Shown: positions 35,965 through 44,827, counted from the first letter of the stretch. The stretch: 64,000 nt of DNA from Streptomyces scopuliridis RB72 (GCF_000718095.1 NZ_JOEI01000030.1:1-64000); one strand, 5' to 3'. Numbers and translations are program-made. Notes: generated by a model from the sequence alone, not told the origin.

Positions 35965-36423
35965 TCATCTGCCCCGGCGGGGGCCCGGGGGAAGAGCGGG
36001 CGGGAGCGCCGCCTGCGCCGGCCGTCCCGTGTGCTGCCGGGGATCGCGCTGCCAGGAGCCGGGGTACGGCGTATGCCCGAGCCCGGAGTGGGCGCCGTAC
36101 CCGCCACGCGCGGCGTGCAGCCCGGTGCCGAAGGCCGTGAAGCCGAGATTCTCCTCATTGCTGCGGTCACCGGGCAGCGCCCTGAACGACCGGCGGAATT
36201 CGGAGTACAGCGCGTCGTAGATCGGGGTCGTGGAGAACCCGTCCGCGACATCCTGCGCGGGGCGCATGGAAGGGATATGGCTCTGGTACTGCTGGCGGGT
36301 GGGGTCGTATGAGTGCACGTACGTGCCAACGACCTCATCGCCCGTCGGATGCGGGCTGTCCTGGGAATTCGCCGTCGCGGTGACGCGCCGCGACGGGCGG
36401 ACGGGGCGCGTGGCCTCGGTCAC
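35965..36423 (-). CDS. Conserved hypothetical protein
   Basis: A 152-residue product read from the GTG at 36423, which overlaps the stop of the upstream gene (GTGA). The middle has a distinctive folded-looking segment (VVGTYVHSYDPTRQQYQSHI, then YDALYSEFRRSFRALPGDRS), followed by a Gly/Pro/Arg-rich tail. I do not recognise a family. Tight coupling with the gene at 36420-37214 suggests that the two products work together. The stop is only four bases from a 27-bp terminator stem. Confidence 0.7.
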   Translation of the reverse strand: MTEATRPVRPSRRVTATANSQDSPHPTGDEVVGTYVHSYDPTRQQYQSHIPSMRPAQDVADGFSTTPIYDALYSEFRRSFRALPGDRSNEENLGFTAFGTGLHAARGGYGAHSGLGHTPYPGSWQRDPRQHTGRPAQAALPPALPPGPRRGR

Positions 36424-37214
36424 GTGCCGGCCAGCGGCATCGCCGCGGCGACCAGCCTGCCGTTGGCCGCGGCCTTCTCCAGGGCGTCGCGCAGCAGGTC
36501 CTCGCGGGGCTGCTGGCCGATCGAGCCGACCGGCGCCGCGAAGACCAGTACGGTGTGCGACTTGTTGGCGGCGGTCCGCCAGCCCTCGGTGACCTGGAGC
36601 GGCTGATGGGCCTGCCACCACGCGGTCGGGGTGCCGCCGCCGGTGCCGGGCTGGAGTACGGCGTGCAGCTGTCCCATGGCGAGCAGCACCGACCAGCCGG
36701 GCAGCGGGGCGGGCACCTGGTTCAGATCACCGAGCGGCTGGAAGCCCTGCTCGATGAGGAGCGGCAGGAACTCGTCGGTGGTGGCGTCCGAGCCGGGCCG
36801 GACGATCGGGGCGGTCGGCTCGACGACCAGGGCGGGGTGCAGATCGCCCTCGATCAGCACCAGACCGCTGGTGACCCCCAGCACGGCCTGGTTGGAGCTC
36901 GCGGCGGGGGCTCCCTGCGCCCTCTGGGGCCGGGGCTCGCCGCCGGTGATCGACCGGACCGCCCCCTGGAGCTGGTCCTCGGCGACCTGGACGACCTGGG
37001 AGGGAATGCAGGTGGCGTGGGCGAAGGCGAGAACGGCGGTCTCCTCACCGACGAACAGCACGGTGCTGGTCCGCTCCTGTTCGGAGTCGCCGGGGGTCCG
37101 GCAGGACGTGCAGTCATAGCTGCCCGGGGAGTTCTCGCCGGAGAGCAGCCGGTCGGCTTCTTCGTCGCCGATCTCGGCGCGTACGTCCTCGCTGACATCG
37201 AGCATGCGCGGCAC
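36420..37214 (-). CDS. Conserved hypothetical protein with SseB-like features
   Basis: About 264 residues from the GTG at 37214, chosen because GAGGAG lies six bases upstream; the ATG three codons later (MLDVSEDVRAEIGDEEADRL) is the alternative. The N-terminal part has a CTSCRTPGDS segment with two cysteines and the core contains VLIEGDLHPALVVEPTAPIV and LIEQGFQPLGDLNQVP. The last third (TVLVFAAPVGSIGQQPREDL) looks like an alpha/beta domain. This may be a distant SseB/type-III-accessory-like fold, but that is weak inference. It heads a two-gene unit. Confidence 0.7.
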   Translation of the reverse strand: MPRMLDVSEDVRAEIGDEEADRLLSGENSPGSYDCTSCRTPGDSEQERTSTVLFVGEETAVLAFAHATCIPSQVVQVAEDQLQGAVRSITGGEPRPQRAQGAPAASSNQAVLGVTSGLVLIEGDLHPALVVEPTAPIVRPGSDATTDEFLPLLIEQGFQPLGDLNQVPAPLPGWSVLLAMGQLHAVLQPGTGGGTPTAWWQAHQPLQVTEGWRTAANKSHTVLVFAAPVGSIGQQPREDLLRDALEKAAANGRLVAAAMPLAGT

Positions 37215-37684
37215 GGGTGGCTCCTCGAACTCGGTGCGTGGGCCGGGCTGTTCCCGGCTCGTACAGAAGACAACGGGCGAGCCGTCGCCCGGGTCACGCG
37301 CGAAGGGGCACGGAATCGAACCATCCCGGGCCGGGCGCGGGCCATCGGCCGGAACGGGACGGTACGGCTCAACGCCTGCCGGGTGAAAGGAAGTTGAACC
37401 GAAAGACCGCAGTGCCGGTCCGTACATGGACAGATGGACAGGTCGACAAACCGGGAAATCAGCGAATCAATGGGATGGCCGAAACTCATTGCTCCCTTCG
37501 GTGGTCCCGACACGGGGTCCGTGTGGCGTCCGAGGGGCGTCCGCGCGGCGCGCGGACGCCGTATCGGCGCGTGAACGTACAGATCCGCGCCGAGTCGGCA
37601 CCATGTGGGTCATTTCCGCATCTACCCAGTCGGCCCGCACAGGGACCGGCGGAAACCGGAAGGACCAGGGAGACCCGGCACGGT
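37215..37684. other. Intergenic region between divergent genes
   Basis: These 470 bases hold no gene that I can support. A perfect 11-bp hairpin (37536-37546 with 37550-37560, loop GGC) lies about 125 bases before the glycosyltransferase gene. The part at 37390-37500 is lower in GC than its surroundings, as expected for promoters, but I cannot point to clear -35/-10 pairs. Confidence 0.5.
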
Positions 37685-38956
37685 ATGCACCTCTCTTTTC
37701 TGCTCCACAACGCGTACGGCATCGGCGGGACCATCCGCGGCACGTTCAATCTGGCCGAAGCGCTGGCGGTCCACCACGATGTCGAGATCGTGTCGGTCTT
37801 CCGCCACCGCGAGGAGCCGGTCCTCGGAGCCCCGGCCGGAGTCCGGCTGAGTCACCTTGTCGACCTGCGGCGCGGCAGCCCCGACTACGACGGTGACGAC
37901 CCGGAGCACCAGCGGCCCGCCCGGGTCTTCCCGCGCGGCGACGGCTGCTACCGGCAGTACAGCCGGCTCACCGACGCCAGGATCGGCGCCCGGCTGGCCG
38001 CGCTGGAGGCCGATGTCGTCATCGGCACCCGCCCCGGCCTCAACGTCCATCTCGTCCGGCAGGGCGGACACGGCCAGATCCGGGTGGGGCAGGAGCATCT
38101 GGCCCTCGACAACCACGGCCGCCGGCTGCGCTGCGAGATCGGCCACCGCTACCGGCTGCTGCACGCGGTCACCACCGTCACCGAGGCCGACGCCCGCGCC
38201 TACCGCACCCGGCTGTGGCTGCCCGGCGTACGGATCGTCGCCGTACCGAACTGCGTGCCCGCGCCCGCCGTCGCCCCCGCCGACTCCACCGGCAAATGGG
38301 TCGTCGCGGCCGGCCGGCTGACCCGGGTCAAGCGGTACGACCTGCTGGTGCGGGCGTTCTCCCAGGTGGTGGCCGTACGCCCGGACTGGCGGCTGCGGAT
38401 CCACGGCGGTGGCGACGAGAAGGCGGCGCTGCGCCGGCTCATCGAGGAGAGCGGGCTGTACAACCATGTCTTCCTGATGGGCCCCACCGACCCGCTGGAG
38501 GCGGAGTGGGTGAAGGGATCGCTCGCCGCCGTCACCTCCAGCCACGAGGCCTTCGGGATGACCATCGTCGAGGCCATGCGCTGCGGGGTCCCCGTCGTCG
38601 CCACCGACTGTCCGCACGGTCCCGGCGAGATCATCGAGCACGGGGTCGACGGGCGGCTGGTGCCGGTGGGCGACGTGGACGCGATCGCCGGCGCGCTGCT
38701 CGGGCTGATCCAGGACGACGGACTGCGCCGGCGCATGGGAGAGGCGGCGCGCGTGGCCTCGGCCCGCTTCGACCCGGCGCGGATCGCGGAGCGCCACGCG
38801 GCGCTCTACGCCGAGCTGGCCCGGTCCTCGCGGGGGTCGTCCGGGGGCGCGAAGCCCCGCGACGTGCTGTGCCGCGGTGGCAGCGCCTTACTCGGCGGTG
38901 CGTTCACCGTCAGGGACAAGGCCGCAGATGTGATCCGAAAGGGCAGAACCGTATGA
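37685..38956 (+). CDS. Glycosyltransferase family 4 protein
   Basis: About 423 residues from the ATG at 37685 (MHLSFLLHNAYGIGGTIRGT). The C-terminal half has VAAGRLTRVKRYDLLVRAF and the donor site SSHEAFGMTIVEAMRCGVPV with the EX7E pair, then PGEIIEHGVDGRLVPVGD. This is a retaining GT-B enzyme. A further 50 residues after the fold form an arginine-rich tail. It overlaps the next gene by four bases. The closest functional analogues in streptomycetes act on cell-wall glycopolymers, but the substrate is not readable here. Confidence 0.88.
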   Translation: MHLSFLLHNAYGIGGTIRGTFNLAEALAVHHDVEIVSVFRHREEPVLGAPAGVRLSHLVDLRRGSPDYDGDDPEHQRPARVFPRGDGCYRQYSRLTDARIGARLAALEADVVIGTRPGLNVHLVRQGGHGQIRVGQEHLALDNHGRRLRCEIGHRYRLLHAVTTVTEADARAYRTRLWLPGVRIVAVPNCVPAPAVAPADSTGKWVVAAGRLTRVKRYDLLVRAFSQVVAVRPDWRLRIHGGGDEKAALRRLIEESGLYNHVFLMGPTDPLEAEWVKGSLAAVTSSHEAFGMTIVEAMRCGVPVVATDCPHGPGEIIEHGVDGRLVPVGDVDAIAGALLGLIQDDGLRRRMGEAARVASARFDPARIAERHAALYAELARSSRGSSGGAKPRDVLCRGGSALLGGAFTVRDKAADVIRKGRTV

Positions 38957-39831
38957 CCAGACCCATCGGGCGGCGGGCGTCGCCCCCCGTGTGCACCGCC
39001 GACTGCATCGCCGACTCGGCGGGGGGAATCACCTTCGACGTCACGGACGCCGCCCGCCCCGGCGCGACGCTGGTGCTGCGCCGCCGCGCCGACGCGGTCG
39101 GGACGCACGGCGGCGGGGACGACGAGGTACGGCTGCCGCTGACCGGGCCCGCCACGGCCTCCGGCGCCGGGCCGGCACGGCTGCGCGCCGTACTGCCCAG
39201 CACCGTCGAACTGGCCGAAGGCCACTGGGACATCTTCACGGGCACCTCGGGCGACCGGCCCGTACGGCCCGGGATCAGGGACGTACGGGCGCTGATCGAC
39301 CGGGTGCCGGGTACGGGCCCGGTCGCGGCCCGCGTCCCGTACCCCACCGCGGACGGCCGGCTCGCCCTCAGGACCTGGCTCCGCGCACCGCACGCCGAGG
39401 CCGGGACGGTCCGCTGCGCGCCGGCCGGGATGTCGGTCGAGGGCGTGCTGTACGGCGCCGAACTGGGCGAGCACGCGCGCGCGGAGGCCCGGCTGCACGG
39501 CGGCGACCGTACGCACCGGGTGGCCGTGACCGGCCGGGGCGGGGTGTTCGCCTTCACCCTGCCGTACGGACCGCTGGCCGAAGAGCCGGGCGGGCCGGGA
39601 GGGGAGAGCCGGCGCTGGGATCTCTGGCTGCTGCCCGCGCCGGACACCGCCGGCATACGGATCTCCCGCATCCTCGACGACATCTGGGACAAGCGGGCGA
39701 TCCATGTCTATCCGGCCCACGCCGTCCCGGCGCACGGCACGGACGGCCGGCTGGCCGCCCCCGGCTACACCCATGACAACGATTTCTGCGTACGACTGGA
39801 CCCCGCGCCCGCGCCCGTGCCGACGCCCTGA
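38953..39831 (+). CDS. Beta-rich protein coupled to the GT4 enzyme
   Basis: A 292-residue product whose ATG overlaps the GT4 stop (ATGA). It appears to hold two beta-sandwich-like halves: ITFDVTDAARPGATLVLRRR and VELAEGHWDIFTG in the first, then ARVPYPTADGRLALRTWLRA and SVEGVLYGAELGEHARAEAR in the second. The PYPTADGRLALRTW segment occurs in actinobacterial proteins encoded near teichoic-acid-type transferases (from memory). No catalytic motif is seen. It is likely an accessory or acceptor-recognition protein for the glycosyltransferase. This is inference. Confidence 0.72.
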   Translation: MTRPIGRRASPPVCTADCIADSAGGITFDVTDAARPGATLVLRRRADAVGTHGGGDDEVRLPLTGPATASGAGPARLRAVLPSTVELAEGHWDIFTGTSGDRPVRPGIRDVRALIDRVPGTGPVAARVPYPTADGRLALRTWLRAPHAEAGTVRCAPAGMSVEGVLYGAELGEHARAEARLHGGDRTHRVAVTGRGGVFAFTLPYGPLAEEPGGPGGESRRWDLWLLPAPDTAGIRISRILDDIWDKRAIHVYPAHAVPAHGTDGRLAAPGYTHDNDFCVRLDPAPAPVPTP

Positions 39832-39843
39832 CCGGAGCTGGGG

Positions 39844-39868
39844 CTTGCGGACAGAAGCTGTCCGCGAG
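39844..39868. promoter_or_regulatory. Palindromic operator before the WYL regulator gene
   Basis: GCGGACAGAAGCTGTCCGC at 39847-39865 is a perfect 7-bp inverted repeat around GAAGC, and the arms extend to ten bases (39844-39853 with 39859-39868) with one mismatch. It lies 19 bases before the regulator's ATG, where an autorepressor would bind. Related YafY-type regulator genes often carry GGACAGAN2CTGTCC-like palindromes upstream (from memory). Confidence 0.72.
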
Positions 39869-39886
39869 GGCTGTCAGGCTCGGCCC

Positions 39887-40846
39887 ATGTTGGAGACCTC
39901 GGCACGACTGCTGCGTCTGCTCTCACTGCTCCAGGCCCACCGCGAGTGGTCCGGCGCCGACCTCGCCGACCGGCTCGGCGTCACCCCGCGCACCGTACGG
40001 CGCGATGTCGACCGGCTGCGCGCACTCGGCTATCCGGTCAACGCCAGCCCCGGCACGGGCGGCGGCTACCAGCTCGGCGCGGGGGCCGAGCTGCCGCCGC
40101 TGCTGCTGGACGACGAGGAGGCCGTCGCGGTCGCCGTCGGCCTGCGCACCGCCGCCGGCAACGGAATCGAGGGCATGGGCGAGATCTCCGTACGCGCCCT
40201 GGCGAAGCTGGAGCAGGTGCTGCCCGGCCGGCTGCGGCGCCGGGTCAGCGCCCTCAACTCCTTCACCGTGCCCATGCTGCGGGGCCCGCGGGGGCCCATG
40301 GTCGACCCCGGGGTCCTCACGGAGCTGGCCAACGCCTGCCGGGACAGCGAGCGGCTGCGCTTCGCGTACCGCGACCACGAGGACGCTGTCACCCGCCGCA
40401 CCGTCGAGCCGCACCGCCTTGTCTGCACCGAACGCCGCTGGTATCTGGTCGCCTGGGACCTGGACCGCGCCGACTGGCGTACGTTCCGGGTGGACCGGAT
40501 CACCCCCACACCGCCGCACGGCCCGCGCTTCACCCCGCGTACCCCGCCGGCCGAGGACCTCGCCGCGTATGTCTCGCGGGGCGTCTCCACCCGGGCCTAC
40601 GCCACGGCGGCGGTGATCCGGCTGCACGCGTCCGCCGAGGAGGCGGCCCAGGGCATCTCACCGTCCTCGGGCGTCCTGGAGGCGGTCGACGCGCACAGTT
40701 GTCTGCTGCGGACCGGGGCGGGGAGCCTGGATGTGATGGTGATCCATCTGGCGCTGCTCGGCTTCGACTTCGAGGTGATCGAGCCACCGGAGCTGACCGA
40801 ACGCATCAGGGTCGTACGGGACCGGCTGTCCCGCGCCCTCGGCTGA
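39887..40846 (+). CDS. HTH/WYL-domain transcriptional regulator (YafY family)
   Basis: The 319-residue protein has an N-terminal winged helix (LRLLSLLQAHREWSGADLAD, then TPRTVRRDVDRLRALGYPV), a WYL ligand-binding domain (FAYRDHEDAVTRRTVEPHRL, then CTERRWYLVAWDLDRADWRT) and the C-terminal WCX extension. Such regulators sense nucleotide-like or DNA-derived ligands. The ATG at 39887 lacks a good ribosome site and the mRNA may be nearly leaderless. A palindrome 19 bases upstream suggests autoregulation. Targets beyond itself are unknown; no adjacent enzyme gene on the same strand is obvious. Confidence 0.92.
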   Translation: MLETSARLLRLLSLLQAHREWSGADLADRLGVTPRTVRRDVDRLRALGYPVNASPGTGGGYQLGAGAELPPLLLDDEEAVAVAVGLRTAAGNGIEGMGEISVRALAKLEQVLPGRLRRRVSALNSFTVPMLRGPRGPMVDPGVLTELANACRDSERLRFAYRDHEDAVTRRTVEPHRLVCTERRWYLVAWDLDRADWRTFRVDRITPTPPHGPRFTPRTPPAEDLAAYVSRGVSTRAYATAAVIRLHASAEEAAQGISPSSGVLEAVDAHSCLLRTGAGSLDVMVIHLALLGFDFEVIEPPELTERIRVVRDRLSRALG

Positions 40847-41199
40847 CAGGCACGCGACAGGCTCATGCCGACGGGAAGGCGCTGGTGCGGGCAGGTGTCG
40901 GCCGGCGGCGGATTGTGCGGGGGACTCGTGAATTCCTCGACGGCCCATCAATTGATTTCCGCGGTCGGCCGGAAAACGACCGTGGTGGGCGGTCGAATTC
41001 AGGGCCGGCTATTTATGTGATCTTCAGGGTTGTGGAATTTCTAAGAAGTCGGATGTGAAGGGGCCGTAAGAGTGACGCGTTCGCATCCGGAGCACGCCGG
41101 AACCTGTGACACAAGTGTGACCGCGGAGGGACGAGAAGCATACGGACGAGGTATCCGTTCGGCTTCCTTCGGCACTCCCCGGCGCCTACGGTGAGTGGT
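40847..41199. other. Intergenic region
   Basis: These 353 bases hold no gene I can support. The stretch 40930-41060 is the least GC-rich part of the neighbourhood and probably carries promoter elements. I found no hairpin longer than about 7 bp and no repeat. Confidence 0.5.
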
Positions 41200-41415
41200 A
41201 TGGCACCGATACCGACTCCACCCCGACAGCCCGACGACGTCCCCGAGTCCTATGTCGGACTCGACTCCGGGAGCGCCGAACGGACCGCCCGCGAGCGCGG
41301 CTGGACCACGGTCAGATCGCTGCCTCCGGGCTCGATCATCACCATGGAGTTCGTCGTGGGCCGGCTCAACTTCGAGGTGGAGGAGGGCCGGGTCATCCGC
41401 TGCTGGCTCGGCTGA
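41200..41415 (+). CDS. Peptidase inhibitor I78 family protein
   Basis: A 71-residue protein. The sequence YVGLDSGSAERTARERGWTT, then VRSLPPGSIITMEFVVGRLN and FEVEEGRVIRCWLG, matches the I78 (potato-inhibitor-like) family of small serine-protease inhibitors, with the basic-loop pattern of a short helix followed by paired strands. There is no signal peptide, so it presumably acts inside the cell. A GTG nine bases upstream (41191) is an alternative start. It is followed by a strong terminator. Too short to assign a target protease. Confidence 0.83.
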   Translation: MAPIPTPPRQPDDVPESYVGLDSGSAERTARERGWTTVRSLPPGSIITMEFVVGRLNFEVEEGRVIRCWLG

Positions 41416-41465
41416 CCGACGGCCCGAGACGAGGCTCCTGACGGGCTCCCGACGGGCTTCTGAGA

Positions 41466-41503
41466 CGTACGAAGGCCCCGGCCGGAGCCGGGGCCTTCGT
41501 ACG
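41466..41503. terminator. Strong bidirectional terminator
   Basis: A perfect 17-bp stem (41466-41482 with 41487-41503) with a CGGA tetraloop lies between the I78 gene and the convergent PAP2 gene. There is no T-run. Confidence 0.9.
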
Positions 41504-41547
41504 AGCGGGGCGGGGCCGTGCGTACCGTCCACGGTCCCTGGGGGCGC

Positions 41548-42549
41548 TCAGCCGCCCGTCATGGGCCGTGAGTGCCCCGGCCGGCGGCTGCCCGCCGGGG
41601 TGACCGGCGTACGTTCCGAGCGCACCGCGTGCGGCCTCGACTGGGTGAGCTGACCCGTACCCGTGACGGTTCCGGTGGGCAGGCCCGCGCCGGTGTGGCC
41701 GCCGTGGCCTGCTCCGACGGGCTCGCACGGCGGCTCGTCGGCCAGCGCCGACGCCTCGTGCGACACCGGCGCGGGACGCGGGCCCCCGGAGGCGACCGGG
41801 GTCGACGGGGTGGTCCTGCGGCGCGCGCGCCACCGCTCGCGGACCGCGAAGACGGTCAGCTCGGCCCGGCCGATCAGCGGCTCGAACAGGGGCAGTGCCA
41901 GCAGGATCAGCAGCCCGGCGGCCCAGCCGAGCAGCACATCGCTCAGCCAGTGCGTACCGAGATAGACGGTTGTCGCACCGACCCCCAGGGCGACCACGGC
42001 CGACATGACCGACAGATAGCGCCTGGCCCGGGGCGTGGTGGCCAGATAGGCCAGGATTCCCCAGGTCACCACGGCGTTGGCGGTGTGTCCCGAAGGAAAT
42101 ATATCGCCGCCCGCGAAGAGCTCGGCCGAGCCGATCTGCGTCGCGTAGTGGGGGCCGAGCCGGCCGAGACCGAGCTTCACCGCCCCGACGGTCACATTGA
42201 GCAGCAGCAGCGCCGTGCCGAGGGCCAGCAGCGGCCGCAGCGTGTGCTGACGCCAGGAGCGCCAGCCCAGCCAGGCCGCGATCATCACGGCCGTGGGGCC
42301 GCGCTGCCCCAGCACCACGAAGTAGTCGAGGAAAGGATGCAGTTCCGGCCATTGCTGATAGGGCCGGAAGAGCATGACCTTCCAGTCGAGGATCACCAGC
42401 GAGGACGAGGCGAGCACGGCAACGACGATGGCGAGATAGAACGCCAGCGTCCCGCCGAAGAGAGCCTTGCGGGTGCGGCTCATCCGCGGGATCTCTATCT
42501 TCGGCGGTTCCGGCTCCCGGTCCAGACGGGCAAAGATGTCGGTACGCAC
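41548..42549 (-). CDS. PAP2-superfamily membrane phosphatase
   Basis: About 333 residues from the GTG at 42549 (MRTDIFARLDREPEPPKIEI); the ATG at 42483 (MSRTRKALFGG) is an alternative start. Six membrane segments surround the PAP2 motifs: KLGLGRLGP, the FPSGHTANAVVTWG histidine motif and YLGTHWLSDVLLGW with the catalytic histidine. Relatives dephosphorylate lipid phosphates such as phosphatidate or undecaprenyl pyrophosphate. The last 110 residues are a Pro/Arg/Gly-rich cytoplasmic tail. It is divergent from the efflux-pump gene. Confidence 0.9.
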   Translation of the reverse strand: MRTDIFARLDREPEPPKIEIPRMSRTRKALFGGTLAFYLAIVVAVLASSSLVILDWKVMLFRPYQQWPELHPFLDYFVVLGQRGPTAVMIAAWLGWRSWRQHTLRPLLALGTALLLLNVTVGAVKLGLGRLGPHYATQIGSAELFAGGDIFPSGHTANAVVTWGILAYLATTPRARRYLSVMSAVVALGVGATTVYLGTHWLSDVLLGWAAGLLILLALPLFEPLIGRAELTVFAVRERWRARRRTTPSTPVASGGPRPAPVSHEASALADEPPCEPVGAGHGGHTGAGLPTGTVTGTGQLTQSRPHAVRSERTPVTPAGSRRPGHSRPMTGG

Positions 42550-42974
42550 CCCATCGACGTTACAGCGAGTGAGCGAATGAACCGGTCGATCCGGTCTCTT
42601 TGTGATGACGATGTGATGTGGAGTGCGTCTCGGAGCGCGGTTTATCAGGGGGACGTTCCGGAAATCGAAGGGACCTTCGTCCCTATTAATCGGCACGCCG
42701 TTCCTGAAACTGTCTTTCTGCGGAACAGAATGAGTTCACCGTGGCGTCGCACGGAATTTCCCTCCCGCTCGTGCGCGCTCGGAGTCCCGGTCCTGGCGCG
42801 GTGGAGTGGCGTACGCCACACTCGTCGGCCGGGACGGTGAGAGATGCGCCACGCGCCACGCGCGTTCACTCGCGTACGCTGACGGCTCACTCGCCCGTCG
42901 ATGCCGGGCCGCTCCGAGGGACCCGTGTCCCCGTTGGCCCGCCGAGCGCGAGGGACGCATTGGGAGGTACTCAG
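42550..42974. other. Intergenic region between divergent PAP2 and MFS genes
   Basis: No gene is supported in these 425 bases. A short 6-bp hairpin (AGGGAC/CTTC/GTCCCT, 42669-42684) lies in a relatively AT-rich stretch at 42650-42730 that probably contains promoters for one or both genes. A good ribosome site GGGAGG at 42962-42967 serves the transporter. Confidence 0.5.
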
Positions 42975-44717
42975 ATGTCCGGGAGCACCACGGCCGGCGC
43001 ACGGCTGCGCGCGGCCGGGGCCCGCGGCGGTGCCAACCGCTGGATCGTCCTGGTCGTCCTCTGTGTGAGCCTGCTGCTGGTCGCGCTGGACGCGACCGTG
43101 CTGCATGTCGCCGTCCCGGCCGTCACCGCCGACCTCAGGCCCAGCGGTGTCGAGCTGCTCTGGATCGTGGACGCGTATCCGCTGGTCTGCGCCGCGCTGC
43201 TGATCCTCTTCGGCACGCTGGGCGACCGCATCGGAAGACGCCGGGTCCTGCTCATCGGATACGCGCTCTTCGGGGTGGCCTCGGCTGTCGCGGCCCTCGC
43301 CGATACGCCGCTGGTACTGATCGGGGCGCGCGCCCTGCTCGGTATCGGCGGCGCGATGATCATGCCCGCGACGCTCTCCATCCTGCGCGACGTCTTTCCC
43401 GACCGGCGCGAGCGCGCCATGGCGATCGGTGTCTGGACGGCGGTCGCCGCGGTCGGGGCCGCCCTCGGCCCGGTGCTCGGCGGCTTCCTCGTCGAGCACT
43501 TCTGGTGGGGCTCGGTCTTCCTGATCAATATCCCGCTGCTGGCGCTCCTGCTGCCGCTCGGCCGGCTGGTACTGCCCGAGTCGAAGGGCCCCGGCGACGG
43601 GCCCTGGGACGTGCTCGGCGCGCTGATGGCCGCGGCCGGGGTGCTCGGGGTGGTCTTCGGGGTGAAGCGGCTCGGCGCCGGGGAAGGGCCGCTCGGCCCC
43701 GAGACCCTCGGCCCGCTCTGCGTCGGCGCGGCCCTGCTCATCCTCTTCGTCCGCAGACAGCGGCGCAGGAAGCATCCGCTGATCGATATGCGGATGTTCG
43801 CCAGGCCCACGTTCTCCACCTCCGTCGGCTGCATCGTGCTCGCCATGCTGGCCCTGGTGGGCCTGGAGCTGATCGCCGTCCAGTACCTCCAGCTGGTGCT
43901 GGGACTCAGCCCGCTGGAGACCGGACTGCGGCTGCTGCCGCTCACCTTCGCCGCCATGGCCGCGGGCGTCACCGGCTCCGCCACGCTGCGCCGGGTGGGG
44001 CCGCGCCGGATGGTGGCCTGGGGCTTCGTGCTGACCGCCGGCGCCGTGCTGCTGCTGGTGATGATGGGCCAGCACGACCGGCCCGGACTGCTGACCGCCG
44101 GCTTCGTCCTGCTCGGCTTCGGGCTCCAGACCACGCTCTTCGGCGCGTACGAATCGATGCTCAGCGAGGCTCCGGCGGACCAGGCGGGCGGGGCCGCGGC
44201 CATCGGCGAGACCTCGTACCAGCTGGGTGCGGGCATGGGGATCGCGCTGCTCGGCAGCGTGATGAACGCGGTGTACGCGCCCGCGCTGTCGTCGGTGAAG
44301 GGTGTGCCCGCGGCGGCGGGTTCGGCGGCTTCCAGCTCGCTCGGTGAGGCCTATCAGGTGGCGGCCGGGATCGGCGGACCCGCGGGGGAGACGCTGCGTA
44401 CCGCCGCGCGCCACTCGTTCGTCCACGGCCTGCATGTCACGCTGCTGGTCAGCGCGGGGCTGCTGCTGCTCGGCGCGCTGGCCGCGCTGCGGCTGCCGAA
44501 GGTCATGGAGTGTCCGCCGTGCGCCGACGAGGAGCCGCCCGTCGAAGCGCGTGAGGCGCGCGAGGAGACGCCCGAGGAGACGCCCGAGGCGCCCGAGTCC
44601 GGGGAGGCGCGGCCGCCCCGCCCGCAGGAGCGGCGACCGCCCCGGCCGCGCAGAGCGCCGTCGGCTCCACGCGAGTCCCCGGAGGCTGCGATCCCGGCGG
44701 GCCGTCTCTCCCGTTAG
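42975..44717 (+). CDS. MFS drug efflux transporter, DHA2 (14-TM, QacA/SmvA-like)
   Basis: The 580-residue protein starts at the ATG at 42975 behind GGGAGG. It has about 14 membrane segments and the DHA2 landmarks: LDATVLHVAVPAVTADLRPS (motif D1), GTLGDRIGRRRVLLIGY (motif A) and GPVLGGFLVEHFWWGSVFLI (motif C). This group exports toxic cations, dyes and antibiotics by proton antiport. The 75-residue C-terminal tail is Pro/Arg/Glu rich and not part of the fold. No TetR-type regulator lies beside it. The real substrate cannot be inferred. Confidence 0.93.
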   Translation: MSGSTTAGARLRAAGARGGANRWIVLVVLCVSLLLVALDATVLHVAVPAVTADLRPSGVELLWIVDAYPLVCAALLILFGTLGDRIGRRRVLLIGYALFGVASAVAALADTPLVLIGARALLGIGGAMIMPATLSILRDVFPDRRERAMAIGVWTAVAAVGAALGPVLGGFLVEHFWWGSVFLINIPLLALLLPLGRLVLPESKGPGDGPWDVLGALMAAAGVLGVVFGVKRLGAGEGPLGPETLGPLCVGAALLILFVRRQRRRKHPLIDMRMFARPTFSTSVGCIVLAMLALVGLELIAVQYLQLVLGLSPLETGLRLLPLTFAAMAAGVTGSATLRRVGPRRMVAWGFVLTAGAVLLLVMMGQHDRPGLLTAGFVLLGFGLQTTLFGAYESMLSEAPADQAGGAAAIGETSYQLGAGMGIALLGSVMNAVYAPALSSVKGVPAAAGSAASSSLGEAYQVAAGIGGPAGETLRTAARHSFVHGLHVTLLVSAGLLLLGALAALRLPKVMECPPCADEEPPVEAREAREETPEETPEAPESGEARPPRPQERRPPRPRRAPSAPRESPEAAIPAGRLSR

Positions 44718-44796
44718 GCGTACCGGCCCGCGGGCCGGGCCGACGCCGACGGGGTGCGTCTGGACGCGCGGCACACTGAGTCGTACCGTCGTCACG

Positions 44797-44827
44797 GAGC
44801 CGTAACTAGCGCTGCTAGTTACGGCTC
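44797..44827. promoter_or_regulatory. 14-bp perfect inverted repeat between MFS and acyl-CoA dehydrogenase genes
   Basis: Bases 44797-44810 pair exactly with 44814-44827 around GCT; the core TAACTAGCGCTGCTAGTTA is AT-richer than usual terminator stems here. It lies 34-64 bases before the acyl-CoA dehydrogenase start. It could be the terminator of the transporter gene or, because of its AT-rich core and position, an operator for a TetR-type repressor. Confidence 0.7.
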
